Source: Trichocoleus sp. (GTDB taxonomy: Bacteria; Cyanobacteriota; Cyanobacteriia; Elainellales; Elainellaceae). From it: a stretch of 64,000 bases of DNA. The notes beneath the pieces are model-generated. The model searched no databases and had not been told where the DNA came from. It worked only from the letters and a program-made list of their open reading frames with translations. The stretch covers positions 124,001 to 188,000 of the forward strand of contig DATNQD010000086.1 in NCBI GenBank assembly GCA_036702865.1. Reading direction: 5' to 3'. This document shows positions 53,280 through 62,622 of the stretch, in pieces (position 1 is the first letter of the stretch; the number at the start of each line of letters is the position of its first letter). Both the position numbers and the translations under genes were made by a program.

Positions 53280-53957
53280 CTAAATGAAGTGGTTGAGTAA
53301 AAAGGCTAATCCAGCACTTCCCAGAGGAACCGTAAGATTATCAATTCCCAGACGAGAAAATGCCTCCAGGCTCGCTGCCACCAGCGCCACTAAAGCAGCA
53401 ACGCCCCAACTTTGCCAGGTTACACCTTGAACCAGAAACAGGATCAAACTACAGACGGTAAAACTCACCAGTGCCATCGTTACTGAGCCTTCCCAGCTTT
53501 TTTGCATCCCCCAGAGTTTGTAAGGATGCTTACCAAATCTCTGTCCGACTAACGCAGCAAGCCCATCCCCCCAAGTCATCACCAGGACACCGATAACCGC
53601 ATAATAAGGGTGCGTTTGCCAGAAGAGTGCAGTCAAGATGCCAATGCTAATCGCATAGAAAAACGTTCCTAAACTCTTTCGCCCAATACTGTTGATTCCG
53701 GGCAGAATCGGAAAGCGGTAGGACAGCAGCGTCACAATGCCAAAGAGCAGCGATGCCCCCATGCCAACCCAAGTAGGAATTTGTAGCCACCAAGCGAACA
53801 AAATGACATTGCCTGTGCCAATATGTACTACTTTGCGAACCAGTTCTGGGTCGGTGTCCTTCCAGAAACTCAACCCAACCGCCAGCAACCCAACCAAACC
53901 TAGCCAAACCAGGACGATCGCAATTTGAAGCCCCAAGGTTGGCGTAAAGGGCATCAT
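53280..53957 (-). CDS. Phytol/polyprenol kinase family membrane protein
   Basis: A 225-residue membrane protein with about six helices. The region DPELVRKVVHIGTGNVILFAWWL near the start, and VLVMTWGDGLAALVGQRFGKH with KLWGMQKSWEGSVTM in the second half, form the CTP-dependent prenol kinase signature seen in plant VTE5 and dolichol kinase. In cyanobacteria it would phosphorylate phytol released from chlorophyll and feed tocopherol or chlorophyll synthesis. An upstream GTG at 54017 is open but gives a non-typical N-terminus; the double ATG at 53957 is preferred. Confidence 0.8.
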   Translation of the reverse strand: MMPFTPTLGLQIAIVLVWLGLVGLLAVGLSFWKDTDPELVRKVVHIGTGNVILFAWWLQIPTWVGMGASLLFGIVTLLSYRFPILPGINSIGRKSLGTFFYAISIGILTALFWQTHPYYAVIGVLVMTWGDGLAALVGQRFGKHPYKLWGMQKSWEGSVTMALVSFTVCSLILFLVQGVTWQSWGVAALVALVAASLEAFSRLGIDNLTVPLGSAGLAFLLNHFI

Positions 53958-54127
53958 CAAGCTGAATGGAGTGGCACAGAGAACTGGAGTGAACAAGGAT
54001 AGATTTACGCAAATCACATCTGCTTAACAATCTAGTCGATTTTGTTCCAGACAGACAGATGAACCTCCCCTTTTCGCATTCCACGCCGATTTATACTAGT
54101 AGACCTTAACCTTTGGTAAAGATTGCT

Positions 54128-54508
54128 ATGGCTGACCCGGCTCCTGCGATTCAGTTTTTTGAGGGCATTTCCGAGGAACTTAGTGACGTTAGCTTGCGCC
54201 GGAATCGCTTGACAGGCGTTCGGACAGTGTTAATGACATTTCGGGCATTGAGATCCATCGAGCGCTTTCAAAGCTATACCAATCGATTTGCCAAAGCCCT
54301 TTTATTAATTGATAGCGAAGGTAATATCAGCGTCACGCCTTCCTCTACCCGGTTCATTTTTAGTGGACCTGAAGGTGACGATTTACAAAGAGTAGAATGC
54401 GCTTTTGAGATTGATAATGATCACCATTGGGAGCGGTTTATGCGTTTCATGCAGCGTTATGCCGAAGCAAACGGCATGGAATATGGCGAACCCAGTAAAC
54501 AAGGGTAA
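54128..54508 (+). CDS. psb28: Psb28-type photosystem II assembly protein
   Basis: A 126-residue protein. The opening AIQFFEGISEE and the ending WERFMRFMQRYAEANGMEYGE match Psb28, a transient partner of photosystem II assembly intermediates. The middle is divergent (VRTVLMTFRALRSIERFQSY, in place of the usual Phe-rich strand), which suggests the Psb28-2 paralogue rather than the main Psb28. The TTG at 54113 is in frame, but the ATG at 54128 is chosen. The gene stands alone, 70 bases before the TIGR01777 epimerase. Confidence 0.8.
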   Translation: MADPAPAIQFFEGISEELSDVSLRRNRLTGVRTVLMTFRALRSIERFQSYTNRFAKALLLIDSEGNISVTPSSTRFIFSGPEGDDLQRVECAFEIDNDHHWERFMRFMQRYAEANGMEYGEPSKQG

Positions 54509-54578
54509 CCAAGGATGAACAAGACGCACTCGCCCTGATTCCCTTAAAGTAAATTTATAAACTTATTCTGAGAGCGTG

Positions 54579-55505
54579 ATGAAAGTTGCAGTAACCGGAG
54601 CCACCGGATTTGTAGGCAGTCGTTTGGTTGAACGGCTCCAGTCAGAAGGACACCAGGTTCTGGTACTTACCCGTGATGCCAATCGTGCCAGACGGATCTT
54701 CCCAACAACTGCATTTCCGAAGATTGAAATTGTTGCCTATTCACCTTTAGCCTCAGGAGACTGGCAGCAGGCAATTTCTGGCTGTGATGCAGTCGCTAAT
54801 CTTGCAGGCGCGCCGATCGCTGAGGGTCGCTGGACATCTGAGCGAAAACAGGAGATTTTTGCCAGCCGTCAGATCGGGACTGAGAAAATTGTGGAAGCAA
54901 TTGCCAAAGCAAGCATTAAGCCAAAAGTGCTGGTTAACTCTTCCGCGATCGGATTTTATGGCACAAGCGAAACGACAACTTTTGACGAAGACAGTGCAGC
55001 AGGCAATGACTTTTTAGCCGAAGTTTGTCAAGCATGGGAAGCGGCAGCACAGCAAGTTACGGAAACCGGAACCCGACTCGCAATTCTAAGAACGGGCATT
55101 GTTTTGGGCAGAGGTGGCGCGATTGCCAAAATGCTTCTGCCTTTCCGCTTCTTTGCCGGTGGACCTCTGGGCAACGGTCACCAATGGTTCTCCTGGATTC
55201 ACCGCGATGACGTTGTTCGCTTGATGATTCAGGCAATGACTCAGCCAGACATGGTAGGCGTGTTTAATGCAACATCGCCAAATCCGGTACGAATGGGGGA
55301 ACTCTGTAAGGTTTTGGGGGAAGTGATGGGTCGTCCGTCCTGGCTGCCCGTTCCAGATTTTGCTTTAGAACTGCTGATGGGAGATGCAGCAAAAGTGGTT
55401 CTAGAGGGACAGCAGGTGTTACCAAAGCGGACTCAAGCCAGTGGATTTGAGTATCAATATCCAACCGTCAAGCAAGCTTTAACAGAAGTCGTTAGCCATT
55501 CCTGA
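54579..55505 (+). CDS. TIGR01777 family NAD-dependent epimerase-like protein
   Basis: A 308-residue short-chain dehydrogenase-type protein. The dinucleotide fold is VAVTGATGFVGSRLVERL. Family features are NLAGAPIAEGRWT, SSAIGFYGTS, GTRLAILRTGIVLGRGGAIAKML and WFSWIHRDDVVRL. Plant and cyanobacterial members (GC1/SulA-like) are linked to plastid division; the biochemical substrate is unknown. Its C-terminal domain (about 255-308) is the DUF1731 type. An ATG directly follows an in-frame GTG; the ATG is taken. Confidence 0.88.
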   Translation: MKVAVTGATGFVGSRLVERLQSEGHQVLVLTRDANRARRIFPTTAFPKIEIVAYSPLASGDWQQAISGCDAVANLAGAPIAEGRWTSERKQEIFASRQIGTEKIVEAIAKASIKPKVLVNSSAIGFYGTSETTTFDEDSAAGNDFLAEVCQAWEAAAQQVTETGTRLAILRTGIVLGRGGAIAKMLLPFRFFAGGPLGNGHQWFSWIHRDDVVRLMIQAMTQPDMVGVFNATSPNPVRMGELCKVLGEVMGRPSWLPVPDFALELLMGDAAKVVLEGQQVLPKRTQASGFEYQYPTVKQALTEVVSHS

Positions 55506-55585
55506 GGCGAGACAGGCGTTAAGTTGCTCAAGCTGAGATAACCCACAAAGGCAAGGGTTTGTCCTGCCTAGTGGGCAGCATGAGA

Positions 55586-55864
55586 TCAGGCTAACTCGTT
55601 TGAGTTGCGAAGGCGAATCAGCTGGCGGCGCATTTGGGGAGATGCCTGAACTTCGGGAATTTCTTGTGCCTCTACCTGAGTTTGAATGGGCTCTAGATAC
55701 TCATCTGCCCCATAGGAAAGGGCTTCAAGAAGAATTTCCAGCAGTTGCTCCCGGTCGAGCAATGCTCGCTTGTCTTCAATGAGGCGAAACTTGAGGTGGA
55801 TCTCACAGTCGTACACTGCAAATTCCGGATTGATCGGTTCGTGCTCCAAGGAATTCGACTTCAT
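55586..55864 (-). CDS. Small protein resembling the Npun_R1517 heterocyst-regulator family
   Basis: A 92-residue protein. The core YDCEIHLKFRLIEDKRALLDREQLLEILLEALSYG (in outline) and the C-terminal SPQMRRQLIRLRNS resemble a small cyanobacterial family annotated as heterocyst differentiation regulator (Npun_R1517). Members also occur in strains without heterocysts, so the name does not prove a role in differentiation. A TTG at 55888 is in frame, but the ATG at 55864 is preferred. The assignment is from memory of the family. Confidence 0.6.
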   Translation of the reverse strand: MKSNSLEHEPINPEFAVYDCEIHLKFRLIEDKRALLDREQLLEILLEALSYGADEYLEPIQTQVEAQEIPEVQASPQMRRQLIRLRNSNELA

Positions 55865-56903
55865 CTGAACGGCAGCCCTTTGCTGCAAAGGTAAGGTTAG
55901 TTTGAGTGATCAGGGAAACACAGACTTGCCCAACTGACGGCGTTATGAACAGCGAATAACAGTGAACAGAAGCTCACTGGGGTAGGAAATTTGGCAGAGA
56001 CCGTAATTTGAAATGACCTGTTGCCTGAACTAGCATTCCCAGAAATTGAGTTTGATGTGCCAACGCTTTAATTAAAAGTCAACATCTGTTGAATTGCTTC
56101 TAGCTTATAGATAACATTATTCTGATTCTTCTTAGTGACAGGTTCTATAAAGTCTCTATGAGGATGCTGTTACTGCTTTACAGCTGCTTTAAGGATTAAA
56201 ACTTTATATTTTTATCGTCCTTCCTTAACAAATTTGAGGATTTGGAGAAAGCTTGTAAGACAGCGTATCCAGCATGACTGAAAGAAAGAGCAGAGGCAAA
56301 GAGAGTTGTTTATCTTTAACTAAGCTTTACAGGGTTTTATTTTATAAAAAGCTCTTCTAAAATCCTTTATCACTATCCATCGATCGGAGACTCAGTAAGG
56401 TTTTTCGGCAATTAGCAAAGGCAAAAATGGCATCTCAATTCAAATAAAATATTCAGTAGTTTTGCTTAAAACCTGTGAAACTTGATACATTAAATAGCTT
56501 GGAATTCCATCAAAACAGCAACAAACTATGCTCAGAGTTGTTGCTTATTCTATTTATAAAATTATTTTAGGTGAAAGGACAGCAGTATCAAATCCTACTT
56601 AATTCACTACTGTTTTTAGCTTGGATTTAGTCCTGCTTAAGTTAACAGAACAGTACAGAACTTCAGTCAAATTACCGTTGCGATTTTTAGTTGCCGCTGG
56701 TTATTCACAGACTTTAAATGCGTTTTCCTAAATTTCCATACCTAATTCTATTTGTCGTTGAAATCTACAGAATTCTCTGAAAATACGGTAGTTAGAGCCC
56801 TCGTAATGGCTGCTACTTCATTTTTCGCTTAATTCAGGCATTCGCTCTTTCCGTACAAATACGAGGAAATGGTAGGACTGGAACGATCAAAGAAGAACCG
56901 GGA
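55865..56903. other. AT-rich interval of about 1 kb without genes
   Basis: This is the longest gene-free stretch in the window. It is AT-rich, has many stop codons in all frames, and shows no tRNA, transposon end, tandem repeat or clear terminator. It separates two - strand genes. It may hold regulatory RNA or decayed sequence; neither can be shown. Confidence 0.6.
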
Positions 56904-57695
56904 CTAAGCCCAGCTTGCAAAACCTTCTGTGAATTTGTGGAGTGAAATTAAATGAATTCGATCATCCTGCTGAGCCAATACTCGATCGGCAGGTGTGTTG
57001 TAACCCCAGTCGGCAAGAAAAAGTTGAACATCGTGAAGGTCATCCAAGGCAGCGATCGATTGCAGGGTTTTTAAGCGGTCTTCTACAAACCAAATCAGCA
57101 ATTTCTGTGGCTCTTGATTGAACTGCTGACGCAAGTAGCGAAGCGTTTCCGCTTTGGGTCGCCGGACTGATTTACCAAAAATCTGCGCTTCTGCTAGATC
57201 GACCCCTGCTTTTGCCAGGAGTTGATGGACAAAACGTTCTTCTTTCGTTGTGATGATAAAAAGGTGAGTTGAACTATTGAGGATTTGTTGGATTCGATCG
57301 ATTACGCCGGGATAAAACCGATGCAACGCTAGCCAGCCTTCTAGATCGGCGGCGATCCATTCATCGCGCAAGCGATCGACCGTTGCCTCAACCTCTTTTG
57401 GCACTAAACCTTCTTGCTGAACCAGTTGAGCACAAATGGTACTCCAACCCAGCAGGATATCTGTTGTCGGAATGCCCTTCAGAACCGCCCGCAAGACAAG
57501 TGGCATTTCCCAGCCTGTTTCCACAACTGGACGAAGCTGATAAAACTGCTCCGCTAATCCTGCTGGAGGAATTAAATCATCAGGTGACCAAATGTGACAG
57601 TACGATCGCCAAGCCGTTTGAAAGTATTCCAGCAAGCCATCACAAACAACCCCATCAAAATCAAGCGCCAAAAGAGTGGGTGAGTTGAGGACCAT
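56904..57695 (-). CDS. HAD-superfamily phosphatase-like protein
   Basis: A 263-residue protein. HAD motif I is LDFDGVVCDG (Asp12 and Asp14), motif II is the FIITTKEE region, motif III is GKSVRRPKAETL (Lys), and motif IV lies in WFVEDRLKTL (Glu-Asp). The substrate is not known. The preferred ATG at 57695 has AGGAGG six bases upstream and overlaps by one base the stop codon of the alpha/beta hydrolase gene, so both are translated from one mRNA in a coupled way. Confidence 0.88.
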   Translation of the reverse strand: MVLNSPTLLALDFDGVVCDGLLEYFQTAWRSYCHIWSPDDLIPPAGLAEQFYQLRPVVETGWEMPLVLRAVLKGIPTTDILLGWSTICAQLVQQEGLVPKEVEATVDRLRDEWIAADLEGWLALHRFYPGVIDRIQQILNSSTHLFIITTKEERFVHQLLAKAGVDLAEAQIFGKSVRRPKAETLRYLRQQFNQEPQKLLIWFVEDRLKTLQSIAALDDLHDVQLFLADWGYNTPADRVLAQQDDRIHLISLHKFTEGFASWA

Positions 57696-58612
57696 TACCT
57701 TGCCTCCTGGTGCGTGGAATCCACCTGACTGATCCACTCTTGGAGTAAAGCATTCACCTGTTCAGAAGCTTCATCTTGCGGACAGTGACCCACCCCTTCT
57801 AGTGGAATGAATCGTTGAACGACAGGATAATCTGCGAGTTTGCGTCCAAGCGCGATCGGCTCCCAAGGATCATCTGTGCCCCATAGAATCAGCGCTGGAC
57901 AGGGCAGAACTTCAAGCAAGTCTTCTGGAAGTGGACCATAAGAATAGCGGGTAAATGCGAGAAAAACATCGGCCGCACCCGGATCAGACGCAGGAGCCAT
58001 TAGCATATCAACAAGCTCATCCGTAACTGCTTCTGAATCAATATATGCTTTTTGAAGAATTTTACGAACGGTATTGGGGCGGGCAATCAGCCGGAAAAAG
58101 TGATGCCCAATCCACCGAATCGCCAGAATGCTTTGCAACAGAGGTGCACCCGATCGCCGATACCAGGGCAGTTGAGCGCGACGACGATCGTGCAGCAGGC
58201 GCAGAGAGCAATTGATCAAAGCCACACTTTTTGCAATATCTGGATGATCAACGATCGCTTGCATCGCAGCAATACAGCCAACCGAGTTACCAACCAAAAA
58301 GGCAGGCGTTCCAACAACCTCTCGACAAAAATCAGCGATTTGCTGACCCCAGGTTTCAAAGGTGTACTCAACCCCATTTCCAGGTGTGGGCTTTGCAGAA
58401 CCACCAAAGCCAAGCAGATCGATCGCATAGACGCGACAAGACTCTGCCAGAACTGGAATGTTCTTACGCCAGTGTCCCCAGGATGCTCCAAAGCCATGAA
58501 CCAGGACAACCGCTGGCCCATGATCCCCTTGAGTTTGATAGCAGATGGGAAGACCGCGCCAAGTCCAAATTTGCGGAGCGGCAAGGGGTTGCGTAACTGA
58601 AGAGAGGGTCAT
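57695..58612 (-). CDS. Alpha/beta hydrolase, chlorophyll-dephytylase-like
   Basis: A 305-residue alpha/beta hydrolase. Visible are the oxyanion region VVLVHGFGASWGHW, the nucleophile elbow VGNSVGC (Ser110), the acid region LILWGTDDPWEP and the catalytic His in VGHCPQDEA. The sequence is close in style to the plant plastid group that includes chlorophyll dephytylases and pheophytinases; that assignment is tentative. The stop overlaps the HAD gene start. Confidence 0.8.
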   Translation of the reverse strand: MTLSSVTQPLAAPQIWTWRGLPICYQTQGDHGPAVVLVHGFGASWGHWRKNIPVLAESCRVYAIDLLGFGGSAKPTPGNGVEYTFETWGQQIADFCREVVGTPAFLVGNSVGCIAAMQAIVDHPDIAKSVALINCSLRLLHDRRRAQLPWYRRSGAPLLQSILAIRWIGHHFFRLIARPNTVRKILQKAYIDSEAVTDELVDMLMAPASDPGAADVFLAFTRYSYGPLPEDLLEVLPCPALILWGTDDPWEPIALGRKLADYPVVQRFIPLEGVGHCPQDEASEQVNALLQEWISQVDSTHQEAR

Positions 58613-58742
58613 GGTAGGTGGAGTTCGGTAAACCTTACAATTCTTTACCTTTCCTTATTTTGATACGAATTTTCAGATCAGGCGACCCCGCTCAAGTTTT
58701 CGCTGCTGAGTCAGCCACTCTAGACCCAATTGTTCTAAAACA

Positions 58743-58773
58743 CAACAAAACCCCTCCTCCAGGAAAAAGGGGT
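58743..58773 (-). terminator. Terminator downstream of pstB
   Basis: On the - strand CCCCT pairs with AGGGG, followed by TTTTGTTGTGTTTTAG. It lies about 45 bases after the pstB stop codon. Confidence 0.6.
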
Positions 58774-58817
58774 CAAGCGGGTTGTTTTGATGCTGAGTGA
58801 GTACTATGCGGATCTCA

Positions 58818-59642
58818 TTAGCCGAAACGACCGCTCACATAATCTTGAGTTGCCTGTTGTTGGGGAGAATTGAAAATATTTTCGGTGCGATCGTACTCCA
58901 CCAAATACCCAAATCGGCTGCCACCTTCACTCGCTTCAGCGTTAAAGAAAGCAGTGTAGTCAGCCACACGGGACGCCTGCTGCATGTTGTGCGTCACAAT
59001 GACGATAGTGAAACGCTGCTTCAGTTCATGCATCAAATCTTCGATTCGTAGTGTCGAAATGGGGTCAAGTGCCGAGCAGGGTTCATCCATCAAAATTACT
59101 TCAGGTTCAATGGCGATCGCCCTTGCAATACAAAGCCGCTGCTGCTGACCGCCAGAGAGAGATAGACCACTTTCCTTCAGTTTGTCTTTCACCTCATCCC
59201 AAAGCGCAGCTCCGCGCAGCGATCGTTCGACCAGATCATCCATATCGCCCTTGTAGCCGTTAATCCGTGCTCCAAACGCAATGTTTTCGTAGATCGATTT
59301 CGGGAACGGGTTGGCTTTTTGAAACACCATACCAATCCTACGCCGCACTTCCACAGGGTCAATTTTAGGATCGTACAGATCAATACCTTGATAAGTAATT
59401 CTGCCTTCAATCCTAGCGCTGGGAATTAAGTCATTGAGGCGATTGTAGCAGCGCAACAACGTACTTTTGCCGCATCCTGAAGGTCCGATAAAGGCAACAA
59501 CTTTGTTTTTGGGAATATTGAGAAAAACATTGCGAACTGCCTGGAAAGCCCCATAAAAAATCGAAACATTTTCCGTCCGAATTACAATGTCGCCCGGAAT
59601 TGAATCATGTCGTAAATCGGATTGTGCTGAGAAGTTCGTCAT
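58818..59642 (-). CDS. pstB: Phosphate ABC transporter ATP-binding protein
   Basis: A 274-residue ATPase that powers high-affinity phosphate uptake. Walker A is GPSGCGKST (53-61), the PstB segment [19 protein letters not shown] is clear, the signature is LSGGQQQR, Walker B is [14 protein letters not shown] and the switch His is in [10 protein letters not shown]. It lies 300 bases downstream of pstA, with no gene between, so it may also have its own promoter. Confidence 0.97.
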   Translation of the reverse strand: MTNFSAQSDLRHDSIPGDIVIRTENVSIFYGAFQAVRNVFLNIPKNKVVAFIGPSGCGKSTLLRCYNRLNDLIPSARIEGRITYQGIDLYDPKIDPVEVRRRIGMVFQKANPFPKSIYENIAFGARINGYKGDMDDLVERSLRGAALWDEVKDKLKESGLSLSGGQQQRLCIARAIAIEPEVILMDEPCSALDPISTLRIEDLMHELKQRFTIVIVTHNMQQASRVADYTAFFNAEASEGGSRFGYLVEYDRTENIFNSPQQQATQDYVSGRFG

Positions 59643-59942
59643 AAAGTTAATTTGTTGGAGAAACAGAGCCGACTCAAAAATAAGGAATGGGGCAAATTGG
59701 ATGAGTGGATTATGGCAGCTAATAACTCATCATAGAAGGATAAGCAGACGTACAGATTCACAGATTAGGATGATTCGATCGGTTGATAGTGCAGGCAAAA
59801 GGTCTCAGGGGGATCGGGGGTTGAGGAAAACTGTTAGATGACTCAAGTTATTCAATTAAATTGTCTCAACTTTGGTGACAACTGCCATATTTGTTATCAG
59901 GGGAAGGAATTAGCGTTAGTCAAACATTCCTTTTCATAACCA
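59643..59942. other. Gap between pstA and pstB
   Basis: Exactly 300 bases, unusual inside a pst operon. No ORF, RNA gene or terminator is seen. It may hold a second promoter for pstB. Confidence 0.5.
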
Positions 59943-60845
59943 CTAATACACCTTCCGCCGAGTTGCAAGACGGGCAATAACACTGACAATAAGAATCAAC
60001 GCAACAATGACCAATGCCGCTACCCAGGCAAGTTGCTGCTGATTTTTATATGGAGAGATCGCAAAGTTGTAGATCAAGACAGAGAGGGTTGCAGTTGGTT
60101 GCCAAATGCTCTTTGCATCATATTGGTTGAACAGCGCCGTAAAAAGCAGTGGGGCCGTCTCACCGACTGCCCTCGCCAATGACAGCGTCACCCCTGTTGC
60201 AATGAAAGGCAGCGAAGCAGGCAAGATAATGCGAGTAATTGCCTGAAAATTAGTTGCGCCAACCCCCACCGCCGCCTGTCTTACATCTAATGGGATCGAT
60301 TTCAGACCCTCTTCAGCTGTCCGAATGACGATCGGCACCATTAACACCGCTAACGCTACACCCCCTGCAACTGCTGAGAATGTGCCCGTTATCAAAACTA
60401 CAACTCCATAAGCGAAGAGTCCCGCAATAATCGAAGGCACACCACTGAGAACATTTGTGCAGAACCGGACAAACTGGGATAGCTTATTACCTCGTCCAAA
60501 TTCAGTGGTGTAGATTGCAGTCAACACACCGAACGGCACACTGATTAATGCCCCAATCAAAGAAGTGGTCAACGTTCCAATAATGGCATTGCGAAATCCA
60601 CCTCCATCAACCAAAGGCGGTGGCGGCAGTTCCGTAAATACGGCGGGACTTAACCGACCGAAGCCATTCATAACAACCGTATAGAGAATTGAACCGAGCG
60701 GTAGGAGAGCCAGAGCTGCACAGCAAGCCGCGAGCACTGTCATCACATTGCCAAATCGCTTACGAGCAGGATTCACGGTATAGAGCATTGCGCCAGAAGC
60801 CGCTGGCTGCATACTTGAAGTTGCCCGATCGGATGGGGTCGTCAT
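59943..60845 (-). CDS. pstA: Phosphate ABC transporter permease PstA
   Basis: A 300-residue membrane protein with six helices. The N-terminal tail is Ser- and Pro-rich. The ATPase-contact loop reads VGATNFQAITRIILPASLPFI; other family segments are LTTSLIGALISVPFGVLTAIYTTEFG in outline and RAVGETAPLLFTAL. It forms the channel with PstC. It begins 39 bases after pstC. Confidence 0.96.
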   Translation of the reverse strand: MTTPSDRATSSMQPAASGAMLYTVNPARKRFGNVMTVLAACCAALALLPLGSILYTVVMNGFGRLSPAVFTELPPPPLVDGGGFRNAIIGTLTTSLIGALISVPFGVLTAIYTTEFGRGNKLSQFVRFCTNVLSGVPSIIAGLFAYGVVVLITGTFSAVAGGVALAVLMVPIVIRTAEEGLKSIPLDVRQAAVGVGATNFQAITRIILPASLPFIATGVTLSLARAVGETAPLLFTALFNQYDAKSIWQPTATLSVLIYNFAISPYKNQQQLAWVAALVIVALILIVSVIARLATRRKVY

Positions 60846-60884
60846 AGGGTCAAAAGAGAGACTGATAAAGGGAACAAACCTGAT

Positions 60885-61847
60885 TTACTCGACTTCTTGA
60901 AAGCGGCTGATGATCAATTCTGCCAGCATATTTACCGCCAAAGTTAGGAGCATCAGAATCAAAGCAGCATAAAACAGTGAGGATCGCTGTAAGCCACTTG
61001 CCTCTCCAAATTGATTCGCAATCAGGGCAGCAATTGTGGAACCTGGAGCAAAGAGAGAAATGTTGATCCGGTTGGCGTTGCCAATGAGCATCGCGGCTGC
61101 CATCGTTTCGCCCAATGCCCGCCCTAGAGCCAGCATAATTGAACCAATAATGCCAGAGAGCCCTGCAGGCAGCAGCACCTTGAGAATTGTTTCCCAGCGA
61201 GTTGCGCCCAATCCGTAGGCTCCCTGACGCAGTTGAGGCGGCAAGGACACCAGCGTATCTCGGGAGATAGCAATAATGGTCGGCAAAATCATGATTGCCA
61301 GAACCATTCCTGTGACGAACATCTGGCGGGTTGAAGGAGTAGTCGAGAAGATGGGAATCCAGCCCAGCGTATTGTGAATTCCGCTCAAGATAGGCAGCAT
61401 CGCTGGAACGAGAACGAAGATGCCCCAGAGCCCATAGACAACGCTGGGAATCGCTGCAAGTAATTCCACCAGAAACGCGATCGGCGTCAAAATGTTTCGA
61501 GGCAAAAAATCTTCACTCAAAAAGATTGCTACTCCAACCCCAATGGGCACCGCAAATAAGAGCGCAATGAGCGCGCTGACGATCGTGCCATACACTTGAG
61601 GCAGTGCCCCGTAAACCTCTTCAACTGGGTTCCAGGTCGAGCTTGCCAAAAAGCCAACTCCAAACTTCGCCACTGCTGGAAATGCAATCGCCAGCAACGA
61701 ATAAGTAATCCAGACGAGAACTAAACCTGTCGCCACTGCCATCGCAGTAGTGAGCCAATAAAAAATGCGATCGATCAATCGAGTGGGATGAAACTTACCT
61801 GATGCTTCAGTCAGGGATTGTCCCGGGGCTGTACCTAGCGGAGTCAT
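60885..61847 (-). CDS. pstC: Phosphate ABC transporter permease PstC
   Basis: A 320-residue membrane protein with six helices. The segments GTIVSALIALLFAVPIGVGVAIFL in outline, GATRWETILKVLLPAGLSGI (ATPase-contact loop) and LGRALGETMAAAMLIGN are PstC features. It is downstream of a small cNMP-binding gene and upstream of pstA. Confidence 0.96.
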   Translation of the reverse strand: MTPLGTAPGQSLTEASGKFHPTRLIDRIFYWLTTAMAVATGLVLVWITYSLLAIAFPAVAKFGVGFLASSTWNPVEEVYGALPQVYGTIVSALIALLFAVPIGVGVAIFLSEDFLPRNILTPIAFLVELLAAIPSVVYGLWGIFVLVPAMLPILSGIHNTLGWIPIFSTTPSTRQMFVTGMVLAIMILPTIIAISRDTLVSLPPQLRQGAYGLGATRWETILKVLLPAGLSGIIGSIMLALGRALGETMAAAMLIGNANRINISLFAPGSTIAALIANQFGEASGLQRSSLFYAALILMLLTLAVNMLAELIISRFQEVE

Positions 61848-61966
61848 GCCTAGCCTCTAACACTGGAGTAACAAAGACCGTTCGACAGAGAAACAACACT
61901 ATTCCTTAAGTTTGTCTCACCCTTCGATGAATCTCTATGTAAATAATTGATGCTTTAAAGAATACC

Positions 61967-62353
61967 TTACGCCGTGAGATCAAGAGGATGTTTGAGACGA
62001 CGTAGACGATTGGAATAGCTCCGCATGACTTCTAGCGCAAACATGGGAGTTTCTTGAACGGCAAAGAGAAACCTTTCAAGATCAAGATATGCCAACTTAC
62101 AGCCAGATTTTGCAATTGCAGTTGAGGCTCTAGTACCGTCTGGATGAATCAACGCTCCCTCGCCGAACACGTCACCTGATTCGATCGTTTCAACGACTTT
62201 ATCACCAACAACTAATTCAACTTCTCCTTCTATTATGCCATACATATAATCTCCCCTTTGACCCCGCTCAAAAATCACTTGGCCAGCAGGATAAGTTTTG
62301 AATTCTGGCTGTCTTTGAAAGATACGGACTGTTTCAACAGGATTGATAGCCAT
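61967..62353 (-). CDS. Single-domain cyclic nucleotide-binding-fold protein
   Basis: A 128-residue protein from the ATG at 62353 (alternatives: ATG 62362, TTG 62398). It consists of one cNMP-binding beta-roll: FKTYPAGQVIFERGQRGDYMYGIIEGEVEL, then VFGEGALIHPDGTRASTAIA, where Glu and Arg-Ala-Ser fit the nucleotide cassette in part. It has no HTH or other output domain. It lies between pstS and pstC on the same strand, 119 bases before pstC, and may take part in phosphate control; that is inference from position. Confidence 0.82.
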   Translation of the reverse strand: MAINPVETVRIFQRQPEFKTYPAGQVIFERGQRGDYMYGIIEGEVELVVGDKVVETIESGDVFGEGALIHPDGTRASTAIAKSGCKLAYLDLERFLFAVQETPMFALEVMRSYSNRLRRLKHPLDLTA

Positions 62354-62521
62354 AGGTTTCATTTCTAAATAGATCTGCCGATTAGCGCTTGAGGGCAATC
62401 CAGCTTAAACAGAAGCAATCGACTGGAAAATCGAACGAAGTTAATACTTGGAAAGCAAATAGAAAGCAAATTATTTCTGCTTATTGCAAAGGTTAAAAGG
62501 AATAAGAAATTTAAACATAAC

Positions 62522-62563
62522 CGCCTACTCGCTCCTCGATTGAGGCAGTTTGACGAGCAGGCG
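62522..62563 (-). terminator. Hairpin downstream of pstS
   Basis: CGCCTACTCG (62522-62531) pairs with CGAGCAGGCG (62554-62563), ten base pairs with one G-T. On the - strand it is followed by TTATGTTTAAATTTCTTATT. It may stop part of the transcripts after pstS so that the binding protein is made in excess. Confidence 0.6.
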
Positions 62564-62622
62564 ATTATTGCTTTTTGCTTACATCAGCTTAGAGTTTCTG
62601 TTTGCAGCAGAGAAAGAATCTT

